Source of the DNA: Sutterella sp.
Lineage (GTDB): Bacteria; Pseudomonadota; Gammaproteobacteria; Burkholderiales; Burkholderiaceae_F
Length of the DNA: 64,000 bases
Assembly: GCA_019418605.1 (NCBI GenBank)
Contig: DYBN01000047.1
Location: 72,370 to 136,369, forward strand
Direction: 5' to 3'
The first letter of the stretch is position 1. Each line of letters starts with the position of its first letter. Below, piece after piece: positions 7,476 through 16,213 of the stretch. The notes under the pieces are model-generated. The model ran no database searches and was not told the DNA's origin. It worked only from the letters and a program-made list of their open reading frames with translations. The position numbers and the translations under genes are program-made.

Positions 7476-8438
7476 ATGTTTGACGGCGTACTTCTTATCC
7501 TTCCCGACTTTTCGGTGATTTTGTTCGGCGCGCTTTTGGTGAACTGCTTTCACTTTGAGCGCAGTTTCTGGGACAAGGCCGAAAATCTTGTTTTCTACGT
7601 CCTGTTTCCGCCGCTTCTTTTTAACTCCGTGTCAGGCTCGCACCTGACGCCTTCGGCAGCAGGCCTCTTTCTTGCGAGCGCCGTGGGGGCGATGCTGCTT
7701 GCCGTCGTTCTCGCCTGGTGCGTGCGCTACATCGTCAAGGACGACGACTGGACGCACGCTTCGGTCTTTCAGTGCGGCTTTCGCTTTAACACCTACATCG
7801 GCTTTGCGGTGTGCAGCCGCCTCTACGGGCAGGAGGGCATGTCGCTTATGGCGCTTTTGATTGCGTTTTGGGTGCCGATCAGCAACACGATCGCCGTGAG
7901 CGTTCTGGCCAACGCCGTCGCAAAAAAGGAGGCCTCCGAAGGGGGCGCGGCGGCAGGCAAAACCGAGAGCACCGCGATGAAAACGCTCAAGGCCGTCGTG
8001 AAAAACCCCTTGATCATCGCGACGGTGGCAGGGCTCATCGTCAACGTGAGCGGCGTGACGGTGCCTGGCGTCGTGCACGGGTTCTTTAAAAACCTGGGCA
8101 ATGCGTCTCTTGCCATGGGGCTTTTGTGCATCGGCGCAGGTTTGCGGATGAACGACTTCAAAAAGCACATCGCGCTTATTTCGGTCTCGTGCCTTGACCG
8201 CCTGGTTGCGGTGCCTCTCATTGCCTGGGCCGTCTCGACGATCATGGGCCTTTCCCCCGTGGAGACGGGCGTGGCCATGGTCTTTGCAGCGCTTCCCACC
8301 GCGCAGTCGTGCTACGTGATGACGGCCAGCATGCGGGGCAACGCCACGGCGGTGGCAAACGTTACGACGGCGCAGACGCTTTTTGCCATGGCAAGCATCC
8401 CGGCCTGGATCGCATTGCTGCTCACCATGGGGCGGTAG
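7476..8438 (+). CDS. AEC-family transporter (auxin efflux carrier type)
   Basis: A 320-residue inner-membrane permease of the membrane-transport/AEC family, whose bacterial members move malonate, malate or other organic acids. About ten hydrophobic segments occur in two five-helix halves, separated by a charged central loop around residues 145-170 (AKKEASEGGAAAGKTES). The conserved family features include the N-terminal FYVLFPPLLF segment and the second-half GLLCIGAGLRMNDF and ALPTAQSCYVM helices. It is divergent from a LysR regulator. The substrate is not determinable; an organic acid is the likeliest class. Confidence 0.87.
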   Translation: MFDGVLLILPDFSVILFGALLVNCFHFERSFWDKAENLVFYVLFPPLLFNSVSGSHLTPSAAGLFLASAVGAMLLAVVLAWCVRYIVKDDDWTHASVFQCGFRFNTYIGFAVCSRLYGQEGMSLMALLIAFWVPISNTIAVSVLANAVAKKEASEGGAAAGKTESTAMKTLKAVVKNPLIIATVAGLIVNVSGVTVPGVVHGFFKNLGNASLAMGLLCIGAGLRMNDFKKHIALISVSCLDRLVAVPLIAWAVSTIMGLSPVETGVAMVFAALPTAQSCYVMTASMRGNATAVANVTTAQTLFAMASIPAWIALLLTMGR

Positions 8439-8469
8439 GCGAGGGAGCCATTGAAGGTGCGCTCAACAA

Positions 8470-8506
8470 AATTCCCGGCCGCGGCATCAACCGTCGGCCG
8501 GGAATT
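8470..8506. terminator. Large inverted repeat between convergent genes
   Basis: Perfect 12-base arms AATTCCCGGCCG (8470-8481) and CGGCCGGGAATT (8495-8506) with a 13-base loop, 30 bases past the AEC stop. No long T-run follows, only GGCATTTT. It probably works as a bidirectional terminator or mRNA end-protecting hairpin. Confidence 0.6.
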
Positions 8507-8540
8507 GGCATTTTGGGAGGCCTTGGGAGGTCTTTTCATC

Positions 8541-8571
8541 AAGGCCCGCGGAGCTTGCGGTTGCGGGCCTT
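8541..8571. terminator. Second hairpin between convergent genes
   Basis: AAGGCCCGC (8541-8549) pairs with GCGGGCCTT (8563-8571). It lies directly after the nnr stop on the minus strand. The T-run is weak on both strands. Confidence 0.5.
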
Positions 8572-8576
8572 TGCCG

Positions 8577-10040
8577 TCAGCGCGTGAAGTTCGCGCGCAT
8601 CTCATCGAGTATTGCAGCGGCGTTGGCGGCGATTTCGCCGGCCGTCAGCCCTGCGTAGACCCCCTCGCTTGCCGCGCCGTGCAGGTACACGGCGCCAAGC
8701 GTTGCGCTCACAAGGTCGTAGTGCTGCGCAAAGAGAGCGCCGAGCATGCCCGAAAGGACGTCGCCCGAGCCCGCGGTCGCAAGCATGGCGTTGCCCGTGG
8801 GATTGATCCACGTGCGCGAGCTTCTGAGCGCAATGACGCTGCCCGCTCCCTTGAGAATGGAAATGGCGCCCGTTTGCAGCGACAGTTCCCGGCAGGCGGT
8901 GATGCGGTCGGCGTTTACCTTTTCAACGCTCGTTCTCAAAATGGCGGCCGCCTCTCCGGGGTGCGGCGTGATCACGGTGTGGGAGCGGCGGGCGAGAACG
9001 GCGTCCTGCAGAGACTGATCCTGCGCCATCATGCGCAGCGCATCAGCATCAAGCACGAGCGCGGCGGGACTGGCGATGGCGGCCTCAAGGCGCTCTCTGG
9101 CCCGATCGCCAAAGCCCATTCCGCAGCCCACGACGTTGCAGGTCGAGGCCGCAAGGTCTGCAGCCTCGGGCGCAAACATGAGCTCGGGATAGACGGGATC
9201 AAAGGCCGGAGCGCGGCTTCCCATCATTTCCACCGTCACGCGTCCGGCGCCCAACACGAGCGCGGCGCGTGCGGCAAGAAGCGCCGCGCCGATCGTGCCG
9301 TTTTCGCCGCCCACGACCGTCACCGACCCGTAGGTGCCCTTGTGGCTGTTTTTGTCGCGCGGCTCGCAGACGTGCCGAAAGTCGCTCTGATCGATGATGC
9401 CGAGGGTGGAGAGGGGAACGGAGACGTCAAGTTCGTTGACGACCACTTCGCCTGCGGCATCGGCCCCTTCGCACATGTAGCAGCCTGCCTTGGGTGCGAG
9501 CATGGCCATCGTGAGGTCAGCGTGGCAGCCGGGAATCCCGCCCACCCAGCGGCCCGTCATGGCGTCAATGCCGGTGGGGAGGTCGACGCTCACGCGAAGC
9601 GCGCGGCGCTCGTTAAACCACATGGCGGCGTCAAGGAAGTCGCCCGAAAGAGCTTTCTTCATGCCCGTGCCGAAAATGGCGTCGACCACGACGTCGGCTT
9701 TGTCGGCGCTGTAGGGATCGGCAATCACGACGCCGCCCGCAGCGACCCAGGCCTCGTACATCATCAGGGCGTCTTCGGCCTTGGGCTTGTCGCAGCCGAT
9801 GAGCGCGCACGTGACGCGCTTGCCCTTGTTTTTCAAAAAGAGCGCGGCGGCAAAGCCGTCGCCGCCGTTGTTGCCGGGGCCGCAGACGATGACGATGTGC
9901 TGCGCCTCGGGGCGAAGCTCAAGGATCTTGTCGGCTACGGCGCGGCCGGCGCGGCGCATGAGTTCGCCTTGAGGCAGAAGGTTGTTGAAGCGCCGCTCAA
10001 GTGCGGAAAGTTCGTCGAGGTTGAGAATTTGCTGAGCCAT
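8577..10040 (-). CDS. nnr: Bifunctional NAD(P)H-hydrate epimerase / ADP- or ATP-dependent dehydratase
   Basis: A 487-residue metabolite-repair enzyme. The N-terminal epimerase (YjeF_N, about 1-215) interconverts R- and S-NAD(P)HX; it shows VCGPGNNGGDG and AIFGTG. The C-terminal dehydratase (YjeF_C, ribokinase-like, about 225-480) turns S-NAD(P)HX back into NAD(P)H; it shows KGTYGSVTVVGG, ITPHPGEAA, ILKGAGSVI and the NATAGSGDVLSG-type nucleotide motif (here ATAGSGDVLSG). Length and domain order match the fused family. It is transcribed alone on the minus strand. Its leader carries a -10 box at 10250-10255 followed by a terminator-like hairpin, suggesting attenuation. Confidence 0.95.
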   Translation of the reverse strand: MAQQILNLDELSALERRFNNLLPQGELMRRAGRAVADKILELRPEAQHIVIVCGPGNNGGDGFAAALFLKNKGKRVTCALIGCDKPKAEDALMMYEAWVAAGGVVIADPYSADKADVVVDAIFGTGMKKALSGDFLDAAMWFNERRALRVSVDLPTGIDAMTGRWVGGIPGCHADLTMAMLAPKAGCYMCEGADAAGEVVVNELDVSVPLSTLGIIDQSDFRHVCEPRDKNSHKGTYGSVTVVGGENGTIGAALLAARAALVLGAGRVTVEMMGSRAPAFDPVYPELMFAPEAADLAASTCNVVGCGMGFGDRARERLEAAIASPAALVLDADALRMMAQDQSLQDAVLARRSHTVITPHPGEAAAILRTSVEKVNADRITACRELSLQTGAISILKGAGSVIALRSSRTWINPTGNAMLATAGSGDVLSGMLGALFAQHYDLVSATLGAVYLHGAASEGVYAGLTAGEIAANAAAILDEMRANFTR

Positions 10041-10169
10041 AAGACAATCAAATGCGATGCGTCCTGCCCAAGATTGGGGTCCGGCTCCTGCGGCATGAGG
10101 CTTGCGGCAAACAAGGCGCAGGCCCCGCAGGGGTGCCGATCAAAATAGGGAATGCGGGCAGGCCGGCTT

Positions 10170-10207
10170 TTTATAAAAACGAAAAGGAGCCCGACTGCGG
10201 CGGGCTC
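10170..10207 (-). terminator. Terminator-type hairpin in the nnr leader (possible attenuator)
   Basis: GAGCCCG (10187-10193) pairs with CGGGCTC (10201-10207). On the minus strand the hairpin is followed by CTTTTCGTTTTTAT. No minus-strand gene precedes it, so it would stop a short RNA starting from the -10 box at 10250-10255. An alternative hairpin GCTCT-N5-AGAGC immediately before it shares bases with its first arm. Confidence 0.5.
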
Positions 10208-10249
10208 TCGAGAAGAGCTTTGTCTTCCGGAAGAAAATTGTCGTGCGGC

Positions 10250-10255
10250 ATTGTA
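10250..10255 (-). promoter_or_regulatory. Putative -10 element of nnr
   Basis: Reads TCTACAATGCCGC on the minus strand, matching the recurring TAnAATG box in this window. Transcription would start near 10243. There is no good -35. Confidence 0.4.
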
Positions 10256-10334
10256 GACCACGGCCCGCCGGCGACGCGGGATTTTGAAAGGGAAGAGCCG
10301 CGAAAACGCCGGAATCTCAAGGCGGTGCATCACT

Positions 10335-10340
10335 TATAAT
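10335..10340 (+). promoter_or_regulatory. -10 element of purL
   Basis: A perfect TATAAT about 207 bases before the purL ATG. The -35 is poor. It implies a long, pyrimidine-rich 5' leader. Confidence 0.45.
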
Positions 10341-10546
10341 CGTCGGATTGACCGGCAGAGCGCCTTGCTGGCGCGGTGCAAAAGGGGCTCGAGGGGACTT
10401 GAGGGGACTTTCAGGCGGTTTGTTTTGGTTCGCCTCAGAAGAAGAGCCGCCAGTCCTTTCTCGTTTTTCTTCTTCTTTCTCCCGCCTCTTTTTGCTTTTC
10501 GTTTTTGCCGCCGTTTTTTCCTTTTTGGAAGGCCCCGTTTTCTCTT

Positions 10547-13500
10547 ATGTCCAACGCATCCGTCGTTATCAGGATTCCCGGCTCTCGCGCCTTGTCAGAG
10601 TTTCGCGCACAGCGTCTTTTGTCGCGCCTGCAGTCCGCAAGCAGCGCCGTGGCTGCCGTAAGCGGCCGTTATCTTCACTTCGTGCACGCTGAGCATGCAC
10701 TCGATGAGACCGAAGGCAAGCGGCTTGCCGCGCTTTTGGACTACGGCGATCCGGCTGCCGACGTCAAGGCCGACCTGCAGTTTCTCGTGGTGCCGCGCCT
10801 TGGGACGATCAGCCCCTGGGCGTCCAAGGCAACCGACATCGTGCACAACACAGGCATTGAAAGCGTGCTGCGCGTCGAGCGCGGCGTGCTCTACAACATT
10901 GCCTTGACCGACGGCGCGCAGCTGGGCGAAGAAGAGCAGTCGGCCCTGGCGGCTCTTTTGCACGACCGCATGACGGAGACGGTGCTTGCGGCCGACGCCG
11001 ATCCGGCCGTTTTGTTTGCCGACGTCAAGGGCAAGCCCATGGCCGTGGTCGACGTCATCGCAGGCGGCAAGGCCGCGCTTGAAAAGGCCAACGTTGAATT
11101 GGGCCTTGCGCTTGCGCCCGATGAGATCGACTACCTCCTTGAAGCCTTTGCAAAGGCCGGGCGCAACCCGACCGACGTCGAACTCATGATGTTTGCGCAG
11201 GCCAATTCCGAGCACTGCCGCCACAAGATTTTCAACGCGAAGTTCACCATCGACGGCGTCGATCAGGACAAGACCCTCTTTGGCATGATCCGCGAGACGC
11301 ACAAGAAGTCGCCCCTGGGCACGATCGTCGCCTACTCGGACAACGCCGCGGTCTTTGAGGGTCCGACGGTGACGCGCCTGTATCCGCGGCCCACCAAGGA
11401 CGACGTTTTCGGCGCGAAGTTCGAAGAGCGCCTTGAGCCCGTGCACACGGTCTTCAAGGTCGAAACCCACAACCACCCGACGGCGATCAGCCCGTTTCCG
11501 GGCGCCTCGACGGGCTCGGGCGGAGAAATCCGCGACGAGGGCGCAACGGGCCGCGGCGCGCGTCCCAAGGCGGGCTTGTGCGGCTTTTCTGTCTCGGCGC
11601 TGCACCTGCCCGGGCACGAACAGAGCTGGGAAAACGACAGGGACGCCAACCATTCCGGGGCCGAAGAGCCCGCGGATCAAAAGGCAGCCATCTACGGCGC
11701 GCCCGAGAGAATCGCAACGCCCCTGGCGATCATGACCGACGGCCCGCTCGGGGCGGCGGCCTTCAACAACGAATTCGGGCGCCCCAACGTGCTCGGGTAC
11801 TTTCGCGCCTTTGAGTCGCGCGTGGGAGACGTTCGCTACGGCTACCACAAGCCCATCATGCTTGCGGGCGGCATCGGCAACATCCGCGAGGATCAGACAT
11901 CCAAGCACACGCTTGAGCCTGGCACCCTCATGATCGTTCTGGGCGGCCCCGGCATGCGCATTGGCTTGGGCGGCGGCGCGGCGAGCTCCATGACCTCGGG
12001 CTCGAACGCTGCGAGCCTTGACTTTGACAGCGTGCAGCGCGGCAACCCTGAAATGCAGCGGCGCGCGCAGGAAGTCATCGACCGCTGCTGGGCGTGCGGC
12101 GCGGAAAATCCGATTCTTGCCATTCACGACATCGGCGCGGGCGGTCTTTCAAACGCCATGCCGGAACTTGCCGACCTCTCGGGCCACGGCGCGCATCTCT
12201 CGCTCGAGAATGTGCCGGTCGAGGAAAAGGGCATGAGCCCGCTTGAAGTCTGGTGCAATGAAAGCCAGGAGCGCTACGCCGTTGCCATTGCCCCCGAGTC
12301 GCTTGAAAAGTTTGACGCCTTCTGCCGCCGCGAGCGCTGCCCCTATGCGGTGCTGGGCACGATCAGCGTCGACGGCAATCTGGTCGTTGACGGCCGCGCG
12401 GGCGAGGCCACGGCCGTGGACATGCCCATGGAGGTGCTTCTTGGCAAGCCCCCGCGCATGCACCGCGACGTCAAGAGCGTGGTGCGCGAACTTGCGCCCT
12501 TTGACGCCGGAAAAATGTCCGTCAAGGACGCGCTTTACGCCGTGCTGCGCCATCCCACGGTGGGCAACAAGAGCTTCTTGATCACCATTGGCGACAGAAC
12601 CGTGGGCGGCCTTGTGAGCCGCGATCAGATGGTCGGCCCCTGGCAGGTGCCGGTGGCCGACTGCGCCGTCACGAACGTCAACTTCACCGGATTTGAGGGC
12701 GAGGCGATGGCCGTGGGCGAGCGCACGCCCGTGGCGGTGATCGATTCGGCCGCAGCAAGCCGCATGGCAATCGGCGAGGCGCTCATGAACATTGCCGCAG
12801 CCGACATTGAGCTTGCCCTGGTCAAGCTCTCGGCCAACTGGATGGCCGCCTGCGGCGCCGAAGGCGAAGACGCCAAGCTCTTTGCCGCCGTGAAGGCTGC
12901 AAGCGAATTCTGTCAGGCGCTCGGCATCTCCATTCCCGTGGGCAAGGATTCGTGCTCGATGCGCACGGCCTGGCAGGACGGCGACGTGAAAAAGTGCGTC
13001 ACAAGCCCCGTCTCGCTCATTGCCTCGGCCGCGGCGCCGGTCACGGACGTGCGCATTACGCTCACCCCCGAACTGCGCATGGACCGTCCGTCGGTTCTTC
13101 TTGCCTTTGATCTTTCCTGCGGCGCCAACCGCATGGGCGCCTCGATTCTGGCGCAGGTCGCGCAAAGCTTTGGCTGCGACGCTCCCGACGTGTCCGACCA
13201 CACGGTGCTTGCGCGCTTTGTGAAGCTTTTAAGAAAGCTCACGCTCGCAGGCTGCGTCTACGCCTATCACGACAGAAGCGACGGCGGTTTGGCTGCGACG
13301 CTTGCCGAAATGATGTTTGCCACGCACTGCGGCATGTCCATTGACCTCTCGGGGCTTCTCGCCGTGAGCAAGAAGACGCCCTCGGCCATTGAGACGCTCT
13401 TTAACGAAGAGCTCGGCGCCGTGCTGCAGGTGCCTGCCGACCGGCTGCGCGACGTGCGCGCGGCCATCGAGGCGGCGGGCCTTGCCGACTACTTCGTCAT

Positions 13501-14518
13501 GCTGGGCGAGCCCAACGCAAGCGACGTTCTTGAAGTGCGCGTCGACGGCAAGGTGATTCTTTCTGAAAAGCGCACCGACCTCATGGCCGCCTGGAGCGAG
13601 GTGAGCCACGCCATCGCCCGCGGCCGCGACAATCCGGCCTGCGCCGACAGCGAGTTTGCGGTTCAGACGAGCGCTTCGGCCAGAGGTCTGTATGTCGAGA
13701 CCACCTTCGATCCGGAAGTGCGCGTTGCAGGCCCCTACATTCACAACGGAGAGGCGCGCCCGAAGATGGCCGTGCTGCGCGAGCAGGGCGTCAACTCGCA
13801 CGTGGAGTTGGCGGCTGCCTTTACGCGCGCGGGCTTTGACGTCTTTGACGTGCACATGACGGATCTTTTAAGCGGCCGCGTGACGCTTGAAGACTTCTGC
13901 GGCCTTGGCGTTGCCGGGGGCTTTTCCTACGGCGACGTTCTGGGCGCGGGCGGCGGCTGGGCCAAGACGATTCTGCACAACGCACGCTTAAGCGACATGT
14001 TCGAGGCGTTCTTCAACCGGCGCGACACCTTTGCGCTTGGCATCTGCAACGGCTGTCAGATGATGAGCCATCTGCACTCGCTCATCCCGGGCGCCGAGCA
14101 CTGGCCCAATTTCGTGCGCAACCGCTCCGAGCAGTTTGAAGCGCGCCTGGTGCAGGTAAAAATCGAGCAGAGCCCCTCGATTCTCTTTGCCGGCATGGCG
14201 GGCAGCTCCATGCCCATCGTCAACAGCCACGGCGAAGGACGCGTTCAATGGCGCAGCCCCGCCGACGCAGCCTCCTGCCTTGTGGCGGCGCGCTATGTTG
14301 ACGGCAGCGGCCTTTCCACCGAGGTCTACCCCTTGAATCCCAACGGGTCGGCCGAGGGCGTCACGAGCGTCACCACGCCCGACGGGCGCTTTACGATCAT
14401 CATGCCGCACCCGGAGCGCACGCACCGCACGGTGCAGATGTCCTGGCATCCGCGCAACGCGGGCGAGCTCTCGCCCTGGATGCGCATGTTTGACAACGCC
14501 CGCGCCTGGGTGGGCTAG
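10547..14518 (+). CDS. purL: Phosphoribosylformylglycinamidine synthase (FGAM synthase, large single-chain type)
   Basis: A 1323-residue enzyme of de novo purine synthesis that converts FGAR, ATP and glutamine to FGAM. Visible in order: the N-terminal PurS-like domain, a linker, then the FGAM synthase core with ANSEHCRHK and KVETHNHPTAISPFPGAS, and repeated AIR-synthase domains. The C-terminal class-I glutaminase carries Cys1167 (GICNGCQMM) and the His1288/Glu1290 pair in PHPERTHR. Length fits the gammaproteobacterial/betaproteobacterial fused form (about 1300). The ATG at 10547 begins MSNASVVIRIPGSRALSEFR, matching the family start. It is monocistronic, with a GC hairpin after the stop. Confidence 0.98.
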   Translation: MSNASVVIRIPGSRALSEFRAQRLLSRLQSASSAVAAVSGRYLHFVHAEHALDETEGKRLAALLDYGDPAADVKADLQFLVVPRLGTISPWASKATDIVHNTGIESVLRVERGVLYNIALTDGAQLGEEEQSALAALLHDRMTETVLAADADPAVLFADVKGKPMAVVDVIAGGKAALEKANVELGLALAPDEIDYLLEAFAKAGRNPTDVELMMFAQANSEHCRHKIFNAKFTIDGVDQDKTLFGMIRETHKKSPLGTIVAYSDNAAVFEGPTVTRLYPRPTKDDVFGAKFEERLEPVHTVFKVETHNHPTAISPFPGASTGSGGEIRDEGATGRGARPKAGLCGFSVSALHLPGHEQSWENDRDANHSGAEEPADQKAAIYGAPERIATPLAIMTDGPLGAAAFNNEFGRPNVLGYFRAFESRVGDVRYGYHKPIMLAGGIGNIREDQTSKHTLEPGTLMIVLGGPGMRIGLGGGAASSMTSGSNAASLDFDSVQRGNPEMQRRAQEVIDRCWACGAENPILAIHDIGAGGLSNAMPELADLSGHGAHLSLENVPVEEKGMSPLEVWCNESQERYAVAIAPESLEKFDAFCRRERCPYAVLGTISVDGNLVVDGRAGEATAVDMPMEVLLGKPPRMHRDVKSVVRELAPFDAGKMSVKDALYAVLRHPTVGNKSFLITIGDRTVGGLVSRDQMVGPWQVPVADCAVTNVNFTGFEGEAMAVGERTPVAVIDSAAASRMAIGEALMNIAAADIELALVKLSANWMAACGAEGEDAKLFAAVKAASEFCQALGISIPVGKDSCSMRTAWQDGDVKKCVTSPVSLIASAAAPVTDVRITLTPELRMDRPSVLLAFDLSCGANRMGASILAQVAQSFGCDAPDVSDHTVLARFVKLLRKLTLAGCVYAYHDRSDGGLAATLAEMMFATHCGMSIDLSGLLAVSKKTPSAIETLFNEELGAVLQVPADRLRDVRAAIEAAGLADYFVMLGEPNASDVLEVRVDGKVILSEKRTDLMAAWSEVSHAIARGRDNPACADSEFAVQTSASARGLYVETTFDPEVRVAGPYIHNGEARPKMAVLREQGVNSHVELAAAFTRAGFDVFDVHMTDLLSGRVTLEDFCGLGVAGGFSYGDVLGAGGGWAKTILHNARLSDMFEAFFNRRDTFALGICNGCQMMSHLHSLIPGAEHWPNFVRNRSEQFEARLVQVKIEQSPSILFAGMAGSSMPIVNSHGEGRVQWRSPADAASCLVAARYVDGSGLSTEVYPLNPNGSAEGVTSVTTPDGRFTIIMPHPERTHRTVQMSWHPRNAGELSPWMRMFDNARAWVG

Positions 14519-14583
14519 CCGCATTGGGCAGGGGCGCCTCTCGGGCGCCTTGCCTCTGGCGAAGCTTTTTCAATTCAAGGCTG

Positions 14584-14617
14584 CCGGCGCCTGTTGCAGC
14601 ATATGCAGCGGCGCCGG
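14584..14617 (+). terminator. Hairpin downstream of purL
   Basis: CCGGCGCC (14584-14591) and GGCGCCGG (14610-14617), with further inner pairing around TGC/GCA. It is followed by TCATTTTGG, a weak T-tract. A smaller GGCGCC-TCTC-GGGCGCC hairpin precedes it, right after the stop. Confidence 0.45.
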
Positions 14618-14691
14618 TCATTTTGGCGCTTTCCCGCTTGAGGTCGTCGGCATCCTTGGGCGGGTTGGTTTTTCATTTTTTAAGGACGGTC

Positions 14692-15327
14692 GTGCTCTTT
14701 GGCATGCAGTGGGGCGTCTGGAGCGCCTTTTTTCTTGCAAGTCTTCTTTTGGCAATTGCGCCGGGCCCGGACAACCTTTTTGTGCTCGTGCAGTCGGCCA
14801 CGCTCGGCGCGCGCGCGGGGCTCTGGGTGGTGACGGGGCTCCTGACGGGCATCCTTGTGCAGACCTTTGCCGCGGCCTTGGGAATCGCCGCCGTGGTGGC
14901 GGCAAGCCCCATGCTCTTTTGGGGCATTCGGATTCTGGGCGCCGCGTACCTCATCTATCTTGCGGTGATGGCCTGGAGAGCCGGGGCCTGCGCGGGAGGG
15001 GCGGCCGCCTATGCCTCTGCAAGAGCCGTGCAGCTGTGGCGGCGCGGCTTCATCATGAACGTCACCAATCCCAAGGTGCAGATCTTTTTTCTTGCCTTCT
15101 TCCCGCAGTTTGTAAGCCCCGGGGCAACGACCTTTGAGACCGCGGCCCAGATGGTCGTCATGGGCGCGACCTTTGGCATTGCCACGGCGATTGTCTTTGC
15201 CGCCGTGGCCGTCTTTGCGGGCAAGCTTGCCGACAAGCTCAGAACGCCGCGCGTGCAGTTTTTCATGAACCGCGTGAGCGCCGTGATCTTCGTGCTTCTT
15301 GCCGCGGGCACGCTGCTTTCAAGTTAA
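14692..15327 (+). CDS. LysE-family amino-acid/metabolite exporter
   Basis: A 211-residue inner-membrane exporter of the LysE/RhtB superfamily. Six hydrophobic segments are visible, and the family signature near the N-terminus is present (LLLAIAPGPDNLFVLVQSATLGARAGL), as is the second-half GFIMNVTNPKVQIFFLAFFPQF motif. The GTG at 14692 is chosen because AAGGA stands 5 bases before it; an ATG four codons later (14704) is the alternative but is too far from that site. Known members export amino acids or homoserine lactones; the substrate here is unknown. It is followed within 25 bases by another membrane-protein gene, probably in one transcript. Confidence 0.87.
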   Translation: MLFGMQWGVWSAFFLASLLLAIAPGPDNLFVLVQSATLGARAGLWVVTGLLTGILVQTFAAALGIAAVVAASPMLFWGIRILGAAYLIYLAVMAWRAGACAGGAAAYASARAVQLWRRGFIMNVTNPKVQIFFLAFFPQFVSPGATTFETAAQMVVMGATFGIATAIVFAAVAVFAGKLADKLRTPRVQFFMNRVSAVIFVLLAAGTLLSS

Positions 15328-15349
15328 AAAATCAAAAGGAGCAAGACCG

Positions 15350-15904
15350 ATGCGCGAGACCTCGACCTCCTTTGCCGACGTTGCCTGGGGTGCGGTGAGC
15401 ATCATCGTGATCGCCTTTTTCTTTGCGCTCATCGTGCACTCGATTTGGAAGGCCGCCAAAAATCACCCAAGCGCCTGCAGCAAGCGCCCCAACGGCGTGC
15501 GCGGCGGGCTTCTTGTCGTTGCCTCATGGCTTCTAGCCCTGGGGCTTTTCAGGCTTGCGTCGGCCGCAAACATCGTGAGCTTTCTCAACGCCTCGATGGG
15601 AACCGAAGCCAATTTCGCCCTTGTCTTCATGTACGCCGGCCCTTCGCTTTTGGCCGCTCTCGTCTCCTTCATCGGCTGCCACAGGCTTGCCTGTTCAAGG
15701 AGTCCGGCGGCGGTGGTGGTCGCCGTTTTTGCGCTTTGGGCCGCCTCGGTCGGATTTGCCTTGGTTCAACCCCTTCTTTTGGGCACGCCCAGGGCGGGAG
15801 TGGGGGAGCTTTGCGCGCTTGCCGTCTTTTCGGCTGCCGGCACCCTCTATCTCATTGCCGCTCCTCGCTCTCGCCACACCTACGGCTTTCGATGCGACGA
15901 TTAA
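15350..15904 (+). CDS. Four-helix membrane protein, unknown function
   Basis: A 184-residue hydrophobic protein with no recognised family. Hydrophobic segments are at about 10-32, 54-75, 84-108, 118-137 and 148-165. It ends in a short polar tail. AAAAGGAG stands 9 bases before the ATG, which fixes the start. It lies 22 bases after the LysE-family exporter and may be co-transcribed with it. No motif hints at catalysis, and a role as an accessory to the exporter would be speculation. Confidence 0.65.
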   Translation: MRETSTSFADVAWGAVSIIVIAFFFALIVHSIWKAAKNHPSACSKRPNGVRGGLLVVASWLLALGLFRLASAANIVSFLNASMGTEANFALVFMYAGPSLLAALVSFIGCHRLACSRSPAAVVVAVFALWAASVGFALVQPLLLGTPRAGVGELCALAVFSAAGTLYLIAAPRSRHTYGFRCDD

Positions 15905-16213
15905 GAATCGCAGGAGAGGCGCTTGACGCAGGCGGGCCTTGCACGGCTTGAGTGCACGTCTGCACCGGACTGAGGCAAACACCCTAGGGATAACCCCGCC
16001 ATTGTTTTTTTGCATGCTCTCTTTAGCATAGCGGGAATATTTCGAAAATCAGGGGAACTCGGGGCGGCGGTTTTACCCTTCGCTTGACTGCGTGTTTGAA
16101 GCGGGCGGCGCTTTTATCCTCGCCTTCAGGTCCCCACCCAAGCGCTGCGCCAGTCTTTTTCTTAACAAATGTTTGGACAAAGGCGGGCGGCGGCCTTCTC
16201 AAGAAGTACCACC
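15905..16213. other. Intergenic region ahead of trpF
   Basis: About 310 bases. A CCTAGGGATAAC sequence (near 15983) resembles CTAGG-containing sequences near other promoters here. No convincing promoter, terminator or RNA was seen. Confidence 0.4.

Larger units (their letters stand above)
10041..10546. other. Divergent leader region, nnr / purL
   Basis: 506 bases with two outward promoters. The minus-strand half holds a -10 box (10250-10255) and a terminator-type hairpin (10170-10207). The plus-strand half holds a TATAAT box (10335-10340) and then a markedly pyrimidine-rich tract (about 10440-10540) that would form the last part of a roughly 200-base purL leader. No small gene could be supported. 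Confidence 0.6.

Noticed and set aside
10595..12127. A 510-codon minus-strand open frame in purL
   Set aside because: It is a reverse-frame shadow of purL; purL motifs are unambiguous.
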